Of a stretch of 64,000 bases of DNA, positions 54,432-64,000 are shown piece after piece. A program made the translations under genes and the position numbers. The notes under the pieces are model-generated. The model did no database searches, was not told where the DNA came from, and saw only the letters and a program-made list of their open reading frames with translations. The DNA lies in assembly GCF_020858115.1 (NCBI RefSeq), contig NZ_JACYMM010000002.1, positions 124,001-188,000 on the forward strand, given 5' to 3'. Every line of letters begins with the position of its first letter. Within the stretch, counting starts at the first letter, position 1. Origin of the DNA: Janthinobacterium sp. FW305-129. GTDB lineage: Bacteria; Pseudomonadota; Gammaproteobacteria; Burkholderiales; Burkholderiaceae_D.

Positions 54432-55538
54432 TCAGGCCAGCGCTTTCGTCAGCGCGGCGATGAAGATGGCGTTTTCCTGCGGCAGGCCGATGGAAATGCG
54501 CAGCCATTGCGGCAAGCCGTAGCTGCCGACGGGGCGCACGATCACGCCCTGCTTGAGCAGCGCCAGATTGACGCGCGCGCCCGCTTCATCGTCGTCGCCC
54601 ACCTTCACCAGCACGAAATTGCCATGCGACGGCACATATTCCAGGCCCAGTTGCGTAAACGCCTCCGTGAACTGCTGGTAGCCGGCCGCGTTGTTGCGCG
54701 CGCTTTGCTCGAGGAAGGCCTTGTCGTTCAAGGCGGCAATCGCTGCCGCCTGCGCCAGCGAATTGACGTTGAATGGCTGGCGGATGCGGTTCATCAGGTC
54801 CGTCAGCGCTGGCTGGGCGATGGCAAAGCCGATGCGCAGGCCGGCCAGGCCATACGCCTTCGACAGGGTGCGCGACACCACCAGGTTCGGATACTGGCGT
54901 ACCCACGCCGTCGACTCGTACTGGTCGTCGGCAGACAGGAATTCGTTGTAGGCCTCGTCCAGCACGACGACGACGTGCGCAGGCACCTTCTTGAGGAAGG
55001 CTTCCAGCTGCGCGGCCGTCAGGAAGGTGCCGGTCGGGTTGTTCGGGTTGGCGATGAAGACCAGACGCGTATCGTCGGCGATCGCCGCCGCCATGGCGTC
55101 GAGGTCATGGCCGTAGGCTTGCGCCGGCACGACGATGTGGCGCGCGCCCAGGCCCTGCGTGGCCAGCGCGTACACGGCGAACGAGTATTGCGAGTACACG
55201 ACGGACTGGCCGTGCTCGACAAACGCGTGCGCGGCGATTTCCAGGATGTCGTTGCTGCCGTTGCCCAGGGTGATCCAGTCGGCCGGCACGTCGTAGCGTT
55301 TCGACAGCACGGCCTTCAAGTCAAAGCCGTTGGCGTCCGGGTAGCGGCCCAGGTCATCGATGGCGGCGATCATCGCCTGCTTGGCCGATTCCGGCATGCC
55401 GTACGGATTTTCATTCGACGCCAGCTTGACGATGGCTGCCTCGTCGAGGCCGAATTCGCGCGCGACTTCCGCGATCGGTTTGCCGCTCTGGTAAGGGGCG
55501 ATGGCGCGGACGTATTCTGGACCGATATTTTTAGACAT
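54432..55538 (-). CDS. hisC: histidinol-phosphate aminotransferase
   Basis: A 368-aa class-II PLP aminotransferase. The PLP lysine lies in SRTLSKAYGLAGLRIG, with NPNNPTG and the N-terminal KLASNENPYG. Placed between pheA and tyrA, it may transaminate aromatic keto acids as well as imidazole acetol phosphate, as argued for this gene order in other Burkholderiales. It follows pheA by 44 bp. Confidence 0.92.
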   Translation of the reverse strand: MSKNIGPEYVRAIAPYQSGKPIAEVAREFGLDEAAIVKLASNENPYGMPESAKQAMIAAIDDLGRYPDANGFDLKAVLSKRYDVPADWITLGNGSNDILEIAAHAFVEHGQSVVYSQYSFAVYALATQGLGARHIVVPAQAYGHDLDAMAAAIADDTRLVFIANPNNPTGTFLTAAQLEAFLKKVPAHVVVVLDEAYNEFLSADDQYESTAWVRQYPNLVVSRTLSKAYGLAGLRIGFAIAQPALTDLMNRIRQPFNVNSLAQAAAIAALNDKAFLEQSARNNAAGYQQFTEAFTQLGLEYVPSHGNFVLVKVGDDDEAGARVNLALLKQGVIVRPVGSYGLPQWLRISIGLPQENAIFIAALTKALA

Positions 55539-55582
55539 GGTGTTCTTTAAAAAAGTGGGTGATTGTAAGAATCGCTACAACT

Positions 55583-56653
55583 TCACAGGCTGACCGGATA
55601 CGACCCCAGCACCTTGAAAAACGCCGCGTTGCTCTGCAGCTCGGCCAGCGCCTGCGCGACGGCCGCGTCATGCACGTGGCCCTCCACGTCGACATAGAAA
55701 TAATACTCCCAGCTGCCCATGCGCGCCGGGCGCGACTCGAAGCGCGTCATCGACACGCCGTTCCTGGCCAGGGGCGCCAGCAACTGATACACGGCGCCGG
55801 CCTTGTTCGGCACGGCCAATACCAGCGAGGTCTGGTCCTTGCCCGACGGCGCCGTCTGCAAGGTGCCCACGACGGCAAAGCGCGTGCGGTTGTGCGGGTC
55901 GTCCTGGATGTGGCCCTTGACCACGCCCAGCTTGTACTGCGCGCCCGCCAGTTCGCTGGCGATCGCCGCCACCGTGCCATCTTCGCCGGCCAGGCGCGCC
56001 GCCTCGGCGTTCGAGGCCACGGCGCGGCGCTCGACGTGCGGATAATTCTGGTTCAGCCACACCTGGCACTGCGCCAGCGCCTGCGAATGGGCGCAAATGG
56101 CCGTGACGCCATCCATGTTGCCGCTCTTCGTCATCAGGCTGTGGTGCACGGCAATCGCGACTTCACCGCTGATGATGAGGCTAGTCTGCAGCATCATGTC
56201 CAGGGTGCGGTTGACGGCGCCTTCCGAGGAGTTCTCGATCGGCACCACGCCGAAATCCGCCGTACCCGCCTCGGCGGAGCGGAACACTTCGTCGATGGAG
56301 GCGCACGGCAAACCTTCGACGGCGCTGCCGAACTGCTGGTAGACGGCCTGTTCGCTGAAGGTGCCTGCCGGGCCAAGATAGGCGACAGTGACGCGTTTTT
56401 CCAGCGAGCGGCAGGACGACATGATTTCGCGGAAGATGGTCTGCACTTCGCGGTCGCCCATGGGGCCGGGATTGCGCTCGGCCACGCCGCGCAGCACCTG
56501 CGCTTCGCGCTCGGGGCGGAATACGGGCGCCTGGGTTTCGGCCTTCACGTGGCCCACTTGCTGGGCGATCTGCGCGCGGCGGTTCAGCAGTTCGAGGATT
56601 TGCGCGTCGATGGCATCGATCTGTTCGCGCAGCGGTTTCAATTTATCGGTCAT
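55583..56653 (-). CDS. pheA: chorismate mutase / prephenate dehydratase (P-protein)
   Basis: A 356-aa bifunctional enzyme of phenylalanine synthesis. The AroQ mutase domain is at about 1-85, the dehydratase at about 90-270 (YLGPAGTFSEQA, and the TRFAVVG loop) and an ACT domain for phenylalanine feedback at about 280-355 (TSLVLAVPNKAGAVYQLL, ESRPAR motif). It lies 83 bp downstream of serC. Confidence 0.95.
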   Translation of the reverse strand: MTDKLKPLREQIDAIDAQILELLNRRAQIAQQVGHVKAETQAPVFRPEREAQVLRGVAERNPGPMGDREVQTIFREIMSSCRSLEKRVTVAYLGPAGTFSEQAVYQQFGSAVEGLPCASIDEVFRSAEAGTADFGVVPIENSSEGAVNRTLDMMLQTSLIISGEVAIAVHHSLMTKSGNMDGVTAICAHSQALAQCQVWLNQNYPHVERRAVASNAEAARLAGEDGTVAAIASELAGAQYKLGVVKGHIQDDPHNRTRFAVVGTLQTAPSGKDQTSLVLAVPNKAGAVYQLLAPLARNGVSMTRFESRPARMGSWEYYFYVDVEGHVHDAAVAQALAELQSNAAFFKVLGSYPVSL

Positions 56654-56736
56654 GGTTGGTTTGTTTCGTCAGCTGTACTTCAATCATTGCCGCGCGGCCT
56701 GCGCCGGCGGCGGGCCGGCGCGGTCGGTTAAGCGAC

Positions 56737-57828
56737 TCAGCGTCCGGCAAACTCGTTCAGATAATTCACCAGGGCTTGCACGCCCTCGATCGGCATCGCG
56801 TTATAGATCGATGCACGCATGCCGCCGACGGACTTGTGGCCCTTCAGTTGCAGCAGGCCGCGCTGCTTGGCGCCGGCCAGGAATGCGTCGTTCAGACTTT
56901 CGTCGCGCAGATAGAACGGGATGGTCATGCGCGAGCGGTATGCGGGGTCGACCCGGTTCTGGTAGAAATCGTCCGCATCGAGCGCCGCATACAGCAGCGC
57001 CGCTTTCTCAATATTACGCTGTTCCATGGCTGCAACGCCACCCTGGCGTTTGAGCCACTGGAAAACCAGGCCGGCGATATAGATGCCATAGGTAGGCGGC
57101 GTGTTGTACATCGACTCATGTTCGGCCACGATGGTCCAGTCGAAAGCGGACGGGCAGATCGGCAGCGCCTTGCCCAGCAAGTCTTCGCGCACGATGACCA
57201 GGGTCAGGCCGGCCGGGCCGATATTTTTCTGCGCGCCGCCAAAAATGACGCCATATTGCGATACGTCAATAACGCGCGACAGAATGTGCGAAGACATGTC
57301 GGCCACGATGGTGGTGCCTGCGGGGACATTCGGCGCCTGCTGGAATTCCACGCCGTCGATGGTTTCATTGGTGCAGATGTGCAGGTAGGCGGCGCCCGGC
57401 GTCAGCTGCCATTCGGCGACGGGCGGCACGCCCGTGAAATGGGCAGCCTTGGACGACGCGGCCACGTTGACGTTGGCATACTTGCCCGCTTCCTGGATCG
57501 ACTTGCCCGACCACGAGCCCGTATGCACGAAATCGATGGTGGCCGGCTGCTGCGCGGCCAGACCCACCAGGTTCATGGGGATGATGGCGTTCTCGCCCAG
57601 GCCACCGCCCTGCAGGAACAGGATTTTATAGTTCTCGGGCACGGCCAGCAGCTCGCGCAGGTCGGCCACCGCCTGCTTGTAGATGGAGATGAATTCGGGA
57701 CCACGGTGGCTCATTTCCATCACCGACATGCCACTGCCATGCCAGTCCTGCATCTCGGCCGCCGCTTGCGCCAGCACTTCCTTGGGCAGGACGGCGGGGC
57801 CGGCGGAGAAGTTGTAGATATGGGTCAC
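56737..57828 (-). CDS. serC: phosphoserine aminotransferase
   Basis: A 363-aa PLP enzyme that makes phosphoserine, also used in pyridoxine synthesis. The PLP lysine is in [12 protein letters not shown], the N-terminus [11 protein letters not shown] is diagnostic. The start is GTG at 57828 behind AAGGAC with eight-base spacing. It begins the serC-pheA-hisC-tyrA-aroA-cmk-rpsA series. Confidence 0.95.
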   Translation of the reverse strand: MTHIYNFSAGPAVLPKEVLAQAAAEMQDWHGSGMSVMEMSHRGPEFISIYKQAVADLRELLAVPENYKILFLQGGGLGENAIIPMNLVGLAAQQPATIDFVHTGSWSGKSIQEAGKYANVNVAASSKAAHFTGVPPVAEWQLTPGAAYLHICTNETIDGVEFQQAPNVPAGTTIVADMSSHILSRVIDVSQYGVIFGGAQKNIGPAGLTLVIVREDLLGKALPICPSAFDWTIVAEHESMYNTPPTYGIYIAGLVFQWLKRQGGVAAMEQRNIEKAALLYAALDADDFYQNRVDPAYRSRMTIPFYLRDESLNDAFLAGAKQRGLLQLKGHKSVGGMRASIYNAMPIEGVQALVNYLNEFAGR

Positions 57829-57852
57829 GATACGGTCCTTAATAAAATGAAA

Positions 57853-58437
57853 TTATTGGGGCGGCTGCGTGGCCGCCCGCATGACCTGGTCAAGCACGGC
57901 ATTCACGCGCGGGATCAGCACGCGCTGGCTGATGGCCATCGACTCGGCCGACAGTTGCGGCATGGTGGCCAGCATCTTGCGGCCCAGCGGCGTCTTGTAG
58001 AAGGCCGTCAGCTGCTCGACTTCCTGCACCGTGTAAAAGCGCGCGTACAGGGGCACCATTTCAGCGCTCAGATCATCGATCAGGGTCGGGTCGGCCAGCA
58101 CCTGCGTCAGGGTGGCGATGGCGACGGGGATCTCCTCCTCGGCGCTGGCCAGCGCGCGCGCCTTGCGCTGCTCGTCCAGGTTCGGGTTGCTGCTGATTTG
58201 CTGCTGCGCCGACTGGCGGATCATGGCAGGCACCGATTGCAGCATCTGGTCGAAGATGTTGCGCGTCAGCTGCGGGAATTGCATCGCGTCGAGCATGCGC
58301 CGCACGGCCACCTTCATGGCGGGGCTGGGCGCCGCCTGGCGGGCGGGCGTGGCTTGCGTGCTCTGGGCCAGAGCCGGCAGGGTGGCAAGGAAGGCCAGCG
58401 AAAACGCGGCGAAGAAGGTGGCGACGATTTTTCTCAT
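57853..58437 (-). CDS. exported DUF2059 protein
   Basis: A 194-aa periplasmic protein with a signal peptide (1-24, ending LPALAQ) and a DUF2059 domain at about 105-165 (VLADPTLIDDLSAEMVPLYARFYTVQEV, shown only in part: AEMVPLYARFYTVQEV). A longer frame starts at 58473 but ATG 58437 gives a canonical signal peptide. Function unknown. It is 24 bp before serC on the same strand, so it may be cotranscribed. Confidence 0.8.
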   Translation of the reverse strand: MRKIVATFFAAFSLAFLATLPALAQSTQATPARQAAPSPAMKVAVRRMLDAMQFPQLTRNIFDQMLQSVPAMIRQSAQQQISSNPNLDEQRKARALASAEEEIPVAIATLTQVLADPTLIDDLSAEMVPLYARFYTVQEVEQLTAFYKTPLGRKMLATMPQLSAESMAISQRVLIPRVNAVLDQVMRAATQPPQ

Positions 58438-58487
58438 GGCATGCGGGATGTTGATTGACTGGTAAAAGGGCACTGCCGGCGATGCAT

Positions 58488-58523
58488 GTCGGCTTACGCC
58501 CGACGGGCTAAGCCGACCTACGA
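58488..58523. repeat. REP-like palindromic element, copy 2
   Basis: Hairpin of nine pairs, a bulged C, four pairs and a three-base loop (58488-58517), then CTACGA. It matches the element at 6118-6153 at 30 of 36 positions, with a G-C to C-G pair exchange at positions 6 and 25. It lies between gyrA and the DUF2059 gene, both minus. Confidence 0.7.
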
Positions 58524-58563
58524 AATTGTGCTGGCGGCGCCAGGAAAAGGCACGCCAATAGCA

Positions 58564-58589
58564 ATTGGGGCTCCCGAAAGAGCCCCAAT
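58564..58589 (-). terminator. hairpin after gyrA
   Basis: ATTGGGGCTC and GAGCCCCAAT form a perfect 10-bp stem with a 6-nt loop, four bases past the gyrA stop. The T run is poor, so termination may be partial. Confidence 0.7.
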
Positions 58590-58593
58590 CATC

Positions 58594-61272
58594 TTACTCC
58601 GGCTGGGCCGGGTCGACAGGATCGGCTGGTTCGGCCGCTGCCGGCGCAGGCGCGGCGTCCGCCTCCGTCGTCAACTCGACTTCGTCGATATCCGTCTCCA
58701 CCACGCGCTGCAGGCCGGACAGCTTGGTGCCGTCTTCCACGGCGATCAGGGTCACGCCCTGCGTCGCGCGGCCCATCTCGCGGATTTCCGACACGCGGGT
58801 GCGGATCAAGACGCCACCGGTGGTGATCAGCATGATTTCATCGCTGGCATCGACCAGGGTCGCGGCAACCACTTTGCCATTGCGCTCGCTGGTCTGGATG
58901 GCGATCATGCCTTTCGTGCCACGGCCATGGCGCGTGTACTCGGTGATCGGCGTGCGCTTGCCGTAGCCGTTTTCCGTGGCCGTCAGCACCGACTGCTGCT
59001 CGTTCTCGGCCACCAGCAGGGCGATCACGTGCTGGCCTTCTTCCAGGTTCATGCCGCGCACGCCGCGCGCCGTGCGGCCCATCGGACGCACATCGTTTTC
59101 GTCGAAGCGCACTGCCTTGCCCGAATCGGAGAACAGCATCACGTCGTGCTGGCCGTCCGTCAGCGCCGCGCCGATCAGGAAGTCGCCGTCGTCCAGGTCG
59201 ACCGCGATGATGCCGGCCTTGCGTGGATTGCTGAAATCCTTCAGCGGCGTCTTTTTCACGGTGCCCAGGCTGGTCGACATGAACACGTAATGGTCTTCCG
59301 GGAACGTGCGGTTCTCGCCCGACAGCGGCAGGATCACGGTGATCTTTTCGTTGTCCTGCAGCGGGAACATGTTGACGATCGGCTTGCCGCGCGAATTGCG
59401 CGAGCCTTGCGGCACTTCCCACACCTTCAGCCAGTACATGCGGCCACGATCCGAGAAGCACAGGATGTAGTCGTGCGTATTGGCGATGAACAGCTGGTCG
59501 ATCCAGTCTTCCTCTTTGGTCGCCATGGCCTGCTTGCCGCGGCCGCCGCGCTTCTGCGCGCGGTATTCGGTGATCGGCTGCGCCTTCATGTAGCCGGTGT
59601 GCGACAGGGTCACGACCATGTCTTGCGGCGTGATCAGGTCTTCCGTTTCCAGGTCGGTCGCATTGAGCTCGATCTGCGAGCGGCGCACGTCCTTGTTGCC
59701 GGCGCCGTATTCGTTCTTCGCCAGAGTCATTTCATCGGTGATGATGACGGTAACGCGTTCCGGCTTGGCCAGGATGTCGAGCAAGTCGGCGATATGTTCC
59801 ATCACGTCCTTGTACTCGTTGACGATCTTGTCCTGTTCCAGGCCCGTCAGGCGCTGCAGGCGCATCTGCAAGATTTCCTGCGCCTGGTCGTCCGACAGCT
59901 TGTACAGGCCATCGGCCTGCATGCCGTAGTGCTTCGGCAGGTTTTCCGGACGGTAGGCGTCCACGCCGCCTGGCGTCGTGCCGTCGCCCGTGCGGGCCAG
60001 CATTTCGCGCACGACGGACGAATCCCAGGCCTTGGCCATCAGCTCGACCTTGGCGATCGGCGGCGTCGGCGCGGCCTTGATGATGGTGATGAAGTCATCG
60101 ATGTTGGCCAGCGCGACAGCCAGGCCTTCGAGCACGTGGCCGCGTTCGCGCGCCTTGCGCAGTTCGAACACGGTGCGGCGCGTGACCACTTCGCGGCGGT
60201 GCGACAGGAAGCATTGCAGCATCTGCTTGAGGTTCAGCAGCTTCGGCTGGCCATCGACCAGGGCCACCATGTTCATGCCGAAGGTGTCCTGCAACTGAGT
60301 CTGCTTGTACAGGTTGTTGAGCACCACTTCCGGCACTTCGCCCCGCTTCAGCTCGATCACCACGCGCATGCCCGACTTGTCGGATTCGTCGCGGATGTCG
60401 GAAATGCCGTCCAGCTTCTTGTCACGCACGTTTTCGGCGATGCGTTCCAGCAAGGATTTCTTGTTGACCTGGAAGGGCAGCTCGTCGACGATGATGGCGA
60501 TGCGGCCGCCATCCTTGCCGTATTCTTCGAAGTGGGTCTTGGCGCGCATCACCACGCGGCCGCGGCCCGTGCGGTAGCCGTCGCGCACGCCCGACACGCC
60601 ATAGATGATGCCGGCGGTAGGGAAATCGGGGGCGGGAATGATCTCGATCAATTCATCGATCGTGCATTCCGGGTTGCGCAGCACGTGCAGCGCGCCGTCG
60701 ATCACTTCGGTGATGTTGTGTGGCGGAATGTTCGTCGCCATGCCGACGGCGATACCGGACGAGCCGTTGATCAGCAGGTTCGGGATACGCGTCGGCAAGA
60801 CCGTCGGTTCCTTTTCCTTGCCGTCGTAGTTGGGCTGGAAGTCGACGGTGTCCTTGTCGATATCGGCCAGCAGCTCGCTGGCGATCTTGTCCAGGCGGCA
60901 CTCGGTGTAACGCATCGCCGCGGCGCCGTCGCCGTCGACGGAACCGAAGTTGCCCTGGCCATCGACGAGCATGTAGCGCAGCGAAAAATCCTGCGCCATG
61001 CGCACCAAGGTGTCGTAGATCGAGGCATCGCCGTGGGGATGGTATTTACCCATGGTTTCGCCGACCACGCGGGCGCACTTGACGTAAGGGCGGTTCCACA
61101 CGTTATTCATTTCATGCATCGCGAACAAGACGCGGCGGTGCACTGGCTTCAAGCCATCGCGCGCATCGGGCAAGGCACGGCCGACGATCACGCTCATGGC
61201 GTAATCGAGGTAGCTCTTGCGCATCTCTTCTTCGAGGGAAATAGGAATTGTTTCTTTTGCGAATTGATCCAT
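58594..61272 (-). CDS. gyrA: DNA gyrase subunit A
   Basis: An 892-aa topoisomerase II subunit. The catalytic tyrosine is Y122 ([10 protein letters not shown]), the quinolone region reads [12 protein letters not shown] (78-89), with alanine at 83 and aspartate at 87 in E. coli numbering, and the GyrA box is QKRGGRGKQ. The C-terminal six-bladed pinwheel ends in an acidic tail (from about 855, rich in E, D, A and P). Start ATG 61272. The gene ends at a hairpin. Promoter not clearly identified; the region upstream is shared with ompA. Confidence 0.96.
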   Translation of the reverse strand: MDQFAKETIPISLEEEMRKSYLDYAMSVIVGRALPDARDGLKPVHRRVLFAMHEMNNVWNRPYVKCARVVGETMGKYHPHGDASIYDTLVRMAQDFSLRYMLVDGQGNFGSVDGDGAAAMRYTECRLDKIASELLADIDKDTVDFQPNYDGKEKEPTVLPTRIPNLLINGSSGIAVGMATNIPPHNITEVIDGALHVLRNPECTIDELIEIIPAPDFPTAGIIYGVSGVRDGYRTGRGRVVMRAKTHFEEYGKDGGRIAIIVDELPFQVNKKSLLERIAENVRDKKLDGISDIRDESDKSGMRVVIELKRGEVPEVVLNNLYKQTQLQDTFGMNMVALVDGQPKLLNLKQMLQCFLSHRREVVTRRTVFELRKARERGHVLEGLAVALANIDDFITIIKAAPTPPIAKVELMAKAWDSSVVREMLARTGDGTTPGGVDAYRPENLPKHYGMQADGLYKLSDDQAQEILQMRLQRLTGLEQDKIVNEYKDVMEHIADLLDILAKPERVTVIITDEMTLAKNEYGAGNKDVRRSQIELNATDLETEDLITPQDMVVTLSHTGYMKAQPITEYRAQKRGGRGKQAMATKEEDWIDQLFIANTHDYILCFSDRGRMYWLKVWEVPQGSRNSRGKPIVNMFPLQDNEKITVILPLSGENRTFPEDHYVFMSTSLGTVKKTPLKDFSNPRKAGIIAVDLDDGDFLIGAALTDGQHDVMLFSDSGKAVRFDENDVRPMGRTARGVRGMNLEEGQHVIALLVAENEQQSVLTATENGYGKRTPITEYTRHGRGTKGMIAIQTSERNGKVVAATLVDASDEIMLITTGGVLIRTRVSEIREMGRATQGVTLIAVEDGTKLSGLQRVVETDIDEVELTTEADAAPAPAAAEPADPVDPAQPE

Positions 61273-61884
61273 TGGCGGTTCGACTGATCTCAGGCTGTGG
61301 TTAACTTATCTGTTACGCAATGTATGACGCAATACTGCATATCCTGGGTGGCTGTCGTCGTGGATGCCGCACTGCGCGCTGCTGGCGCGGCCCGGCGTCC
61401 ATGTCGCAGAGTGCCTGACAAACCATCCCGGGCGGTAGCGCCGCCGCGGGCATTTGCTTCACACTCTTGACAGTCAAGCGCACGATTTTAGCATGCGCGC
61501 CCTGTTACCTGTACAAATTGGCCAGACCGGCAATATTGCCAGTTTGCACCGGGAGCGTGCACGCCGGCCTGTCGATAATGCACAATGGCAATACCAGTTC
61601 AAGACGCCTGCCCTTAAAAGAGGCAAAAAAACCGATCAATTGTTACAGATGCGTTACAAATGGGCATTTTCGTTGCGCAAAAACAACGTGCGGTCTAAAA
61701 TCGGGTAAGCTTTGATTTAACCACGGTCGTGCGCCCCTGATGCGTGTGGCAAAATGACTGAGAAGTTAATTGCTAGTTTCGCAATCTGAAACGAGCGCAT
61801 ATGGTCTACATGATAAAATCTTGGCACGTAGCACCAGTAGCGCAGTGTTGTTCTGCGGATATCACCCCCCGAAAGGAAAAAAGA
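61273..61884. other. gyrA-ompA divergent intergenic region
   Basis: 612 bp with no credible gene. Short frames at 61454-61715 have no protein-like features. The left half should hold the gyrA promoter and the right half the ompA promoter and leader. Apart from the possible promoter at 61673-61701 I see no repeat or RNA gene. Confidence 0.6.
61673..61701 (+). promoter_or_regulatory. possible ompA promoter
   Basis: TTGCGC, 17-bp spacer, TAAAAT (5/6). The -35 match is poor. It would give a leader of about 177 nt. Confidence 0.3.
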
Positions 61885-62595
61885 ATGAATAAATTTGTAA
61901 CGCTGTTTTTCGCTGCATCCGCAGTGATTGCTGGCTCGGCTTCGGCCCAAACCCCAACCTCCCCACCATTCGCGCCAGTTACCACTGACATCAAAGCACC
62001 AAGCCCAAAAAGCGCTTACGTGCAAGATGCCCGCGGCGTCATCGTGCGTGACCCATTCGGTCTGTGCTGGCGTACCGGCTACTGGACACCTGCTGACGCA
62101 GTGCCAGGTTGCGACGTGCCACTGTGCGTAGAGCCAGAAACCCTGCAAGACGGCAAATGCGTGGCTCCTCCAGCACCAGTCGTACCAGCACCGGCACCAG
62201 TCGTTGTCGTACCAGTACCAGTCGTCGTTGCTCCTACCTCGGAAAAAGTCAGCTTCGCTGCTGATGCCTTCTTCGATTTCGACAAAGCTACGCTGAAGCC
62301 AGAAGGCAAAGCCAAGCTGGACGAGCTGTCCGCACAACTGGGCGGCATCAACCTGGAAGTCATCATCGCTGTGGGTCACACCGACTCCGTCGGCACCGAT
62401 GCTTACAACCAAAAACTGTCGGTACGTCGTGCTGATGCTGTCAAAGCCTACCTGGTTTCCAAAGGCGTTGAAAGCAACCGCGTGTACACCGAAGGCAAAG
62501 GCGAAAAACAACCTGTTGCTGACAACAAAACTGCCGAAGGCCGTGCGAAAAACCGTCGCGTGGAAATCGAAGTTGTTGGTACCCGCAACAAGTAA
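61885..62595 (+). CDS. ompA: OmpA family protein without a classical N-terminal barrel
   Basis: A 236-aa envelope protein with a signal peptide (1-21, ending GSASA), a short N-terminal part with three cysteines (GLCWRTGYW, GCDVPLC), a proline/valine-rich linker (about 97-118) and an OmpA C-terminal domain (about 122-232, FDFDKATLKPEGKAKL and KNRRVEIE), which binds peptidoglycan. The 170-residue barrel of E. coli OmpA is absent, which is usual for this betaproteobacterial group. AAGGAA precedes ATG 61885. Its codons favour GCT, CGT and GGT, suggesting high expression. Confidence 0.92.
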   Translation: MNKFVTLFFAASAVIAGSASAQTPTSPPFAPVTTDIKAPSPKSAYVQDARGVIVRDPFGLCWRTGYWTPADAVPGCDVPLCVEPETLQDGKCVAPPAPVVPAPAPVVVVPVPVVVAPTSEKVSFAADAFFDFDKATLKPEGKAKLDELSAQLGGINLEVIIAVGHTDSVGTDAYNQKLSVRRADAVKAYLVSKGVESNRVYTEGKGEKQPVADNKTAEGRAKNRRVEIEVVGTRNK

Positions 62596-62648
62596 TAGCT
62601 GAGCCCCTGGACTTGCCGCAAGACATCGCGCAAGTCAAGGACCGCATG

Positions 62649-62677
62649 AAAAACCCCGCCATGGCGGGGTTTTTTTT
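62649..62677 (+). terminator. rho-independent terminator after ompA
   Basis: AAAAACCCCGC and GCGGGGTTTTT form an 11-bp stem with a CATG loop, followed by three more Ts. Confidence 0.9.
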
Positions 62678-62722
62678 CGTCCGTGGCTGCCCAATTGTAA
62701 AATTGCCGCTATTATTCGACCT

Positions 62723-63418
62723 ATGAACGCCGACCCTCTCGAAATCCAAAAATTCAGTGAGCTGGCCCACCGCTGGTGGGACCCCACTTCCGAGTTTCGT
62801 CCCCTGCACGAAATTAACCCCCTGCGCCTGGAATGGATCAACGCGAAAGTGCCGCTGGCCGGCAAGCGCGTGATCGACATCGGCTGCGGCGGCGGCATCC
62901 TGGCCGAATCGATGGCCCGCAAGGGCGCCGACGTGACGGGCATCGACCTGTCCGACAAGGCCCTGAAAGTGGCCGACCTGCACAGCCTGGAATCGGGCGC
63001 CAAGGTACGCTACAAGCTGATCGCCGCCGAAGCCATGGCCGAGGAAGAGCCGGGCCAGTACGACGTCGTGACCTGCATGGAAATGCTCGAACACGTGCCG
63101 GATCCCGCCGCCATCGTCAAGGCTTGCGCCACGCTGGTGAAACCGGGCGGCCACGTCTTCCTGTCGACCCTGAACCGCAACCCGAAAGCGTACCTGTTCG
63201 CCATCCTCGGTGCCGAGTACCTGCTGCGCCTGCTGCCGAAAGGCACGCACGACTACGACAAATTCATCACCCCGGCCGAGCTGTCGCAATACGTGCGCAG
63301 CGCCGGCCTGGACGTCAACAGCATGCGCGGCATGGGCTACAATCCGCTGACCAAGATTTACTCACTTAATAGCGATACCAGCGTCAATTATTTGGTGGCC
63401 TGCACCCGGCCGTTGTAA
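62723..63418 (+). CDS. ubiG: ubiquinone biosynthesis O-methyltransferase
   Basis: A 231-aa SAM-dependent enzyme carrying out both O-methylations of ubiquinone synthesis. The SAM loop is [13 protein letters not shown], with the UbiG-typical N-terminus [11 protein letters not shown]. It comes after a terminator, so it likely has its own promoter. gph starts 68 bp downstream, as in many betaproteobacteria. Confidence 0.95.
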   Translation: MNADPLEIQKFSELAHRWWDPTSEFRPLHEINPLRLEWINAKVPLAGKRVIDIGCGGGILAESMARKGADVTGIDLSDKALKVADLHSLESGAKVRYKLIAAEAMAEEEPGQYDVVTCMEMLEHVPDPAAIVKACATLVKPGGHVFLSTLNRNPKAYLFAILGAEYLLRLLPKGTHDYDKFITPAELSQYVRSAGLDVNSMRGMGYNPLTKIYSLNSDTSVNYLVACTRPL

Positions 63419-63486
63419 CCATCACGCACAATACCAGGCGGCTGCGGCCGCCATTTTTCATTCTTACTTGACACACTTCGCCCGCC

Positions 63487-64000
63487 ATGATCACAGACCC
63501 TCTGCCAGCCCCGCGCGCCATCCTGTTCGACCTCGACGGCACCCTGGCCGACACCGCGCCCGACCTGGCAGCGGCCATCAACCTGCTGCGCGCGCGCGCC
63601 GGCCTGGCGCCGACCCCGTATGACATCCTGCGCCCCACCGCCTCGGCCGGCGCGCGCGGCATGATCGGCGCGTCGTACGGCGTCCAACCCGGCGAAAGCG
63701 GCTATGAAGCCCTGAAAGACGGCTTCCTGAACAATTACGAAGCGGCCCTGGCCGTGGAAAGCCGTTTATTCGACGGCATCCCCGCCATGCTCGACGGCTT
63801 GAGCGCCCTGGGCCTGGCCTGGGGCGTGGTCACCAACAAGGCCGCCCGCTTCACCGACCCGCTGGTGGGCCAGATCGGCCTGGGCGCGGCCGGCTGCGTG
63901 ATCTCGGGCGATACCATGCCCCACCCGAAACCGCACCCCGCCCCCCTGCTGGAAGCGGCGCGCCGCCTGAACCTGGCACCGGAAGACTGCTGGTACGTGG
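63487..64000 (+). CDS. gph: phosphoglycolate phosphatase, cut by window end
   Basis: A HAD-family hydrolase, 171 codons visible. Motif I is LFDLDGTLADT and motif II is VVTNKAA; the conserved lysine lies in HPKPHPAP. The third motif with acidic residues would lie beyond the edge. Located after ubiG, it matches the gph (2-phosphoglycolate phosphatase) gene of betaproteobacteria, though close paralogues such as MupP (MurNAc-6-P phosphatase) cannot be excluded. Confidence 0.88.
   Translation, partial: MITDPLPAPRAILFDLDGTLADTAPDLAAAINLLRARAGLAPTPYDILRPTASAGARGMIGASYGVQPGESGYEALKDGFLNNYEAALAVESRLFDGIPAMLDGLSALGLAWGVVTNKAARFTDPLVGQIGLGAAGCVISGDTMPHPKPHPAPLLEAARRLNLAPEDCWYV

Noticed and set aside
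58486..61287. A 933-codon plus-strand open frame opposite gyrA
   Set aside because: It is antisense to a full gyrA match; long shadow frames are expected in high-GC DNA and the translation (H/D/R/Q-rich) has no family features. The same applies to large antisense frames over rpsA (49607-51457), lapB (47616-48974) and aroA (52049-53737).
61454..61715. Two overlapping small open frames upstream of ompA
   Set aside because: Out of frame with each other, no ribosome site, and no protein-like composition; most likely chance in the leader region.

Overview
This is a chromosomal segment of a high-GC betaproteobacterium, most likely an Oxalobacteraceae member close to Janthinobacterium. The main reason is the block serC-pheA-hisC-tyrA-aroA-cmk-rpsA-ihfB-lapA-lapB with gyrA, ompA, ubiG and gph next to it, an arrangement I recognise from Burkholderiales. 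The protein sequences (beta-type OmpA, lapB zinc ribbon, DUF4148, LprI-like and FUSC/DUF1656 proteins) agree. The genus is inference from memory, not a search. I see no rRNA, tRNA, CRISPR array, insertion sequence, prophage or plasmid function; the window is nearly all vertically inherited-looking chromosome.

Left part (1-7258): a sugar-uptake locus. A divergent LacI-type regulator faces an operon of solute-binding protein, two permeases, GH1 beta-glucosidase and ATPase, and the start of a TonB-dependent receptor follows. Three copies of one 14-bp palindrome lie between the divergent genes, spaced near whole helical turns, and a fourth lies inside the glucosidase gene. Two REP-like hairpins sit in the same spacer.

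7259-33422: mixed housekeeping and accessory genes. These are sodB, an LprI-like protein, a Kdo hydroxylase, a CYTH/CHAD triphosphatase, an aldo/keto reductase, and small envelope proteins. An aromatic-acid type efflux set follows (NodT lipoprotein, MarR, FUSC, DUF1656, HlyD, LysR). Then come an ester-cyclase-like protein, an SDR, dsbA with a small partner gene, a TonB-dependent barrel that seems to lack its plug, an M1-type peptidase with a membrane partner, a LysR/extradiol dioxygenase pair, the YlqF GTPase and a histone-deacetylase-like enzyme.

33649-45000: a four-gene operon (MoxR ATPase, DUF58, TgpA-type transglutaminase, MltB lytic transglycosylase), an orphan helix-turn-helix gene with a long AT-rich leader, cysM, a cyclic-nucleotide-binding/FAD oxidoreductase, a phospholipase D family protein, and an exported helix-hairpin-helix protein with a lysine/alanine tail.

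45101-61272, all on the minus strand: gyrA, a DUF2059 protein, serine/aromatic/histidine amino-acid genes, cmk-rpsA-ihfB, lapA-lapB, ugd and hldA. This joins aromatic amino acid synthesis, translation and LPS supply. 61885-64000, plus strand: ompA, ubiG, and gph cut by the window edge.

No large unknown multi-gene system is evident. The best candidates for undescribed biology are a pair of paralogous small membrane proteins with a conserved two-cysteine/HWWQH tail, one of them in an operon with dsbA; the plugless TonB-type barrel; and the phased operator array of the sugar locus.
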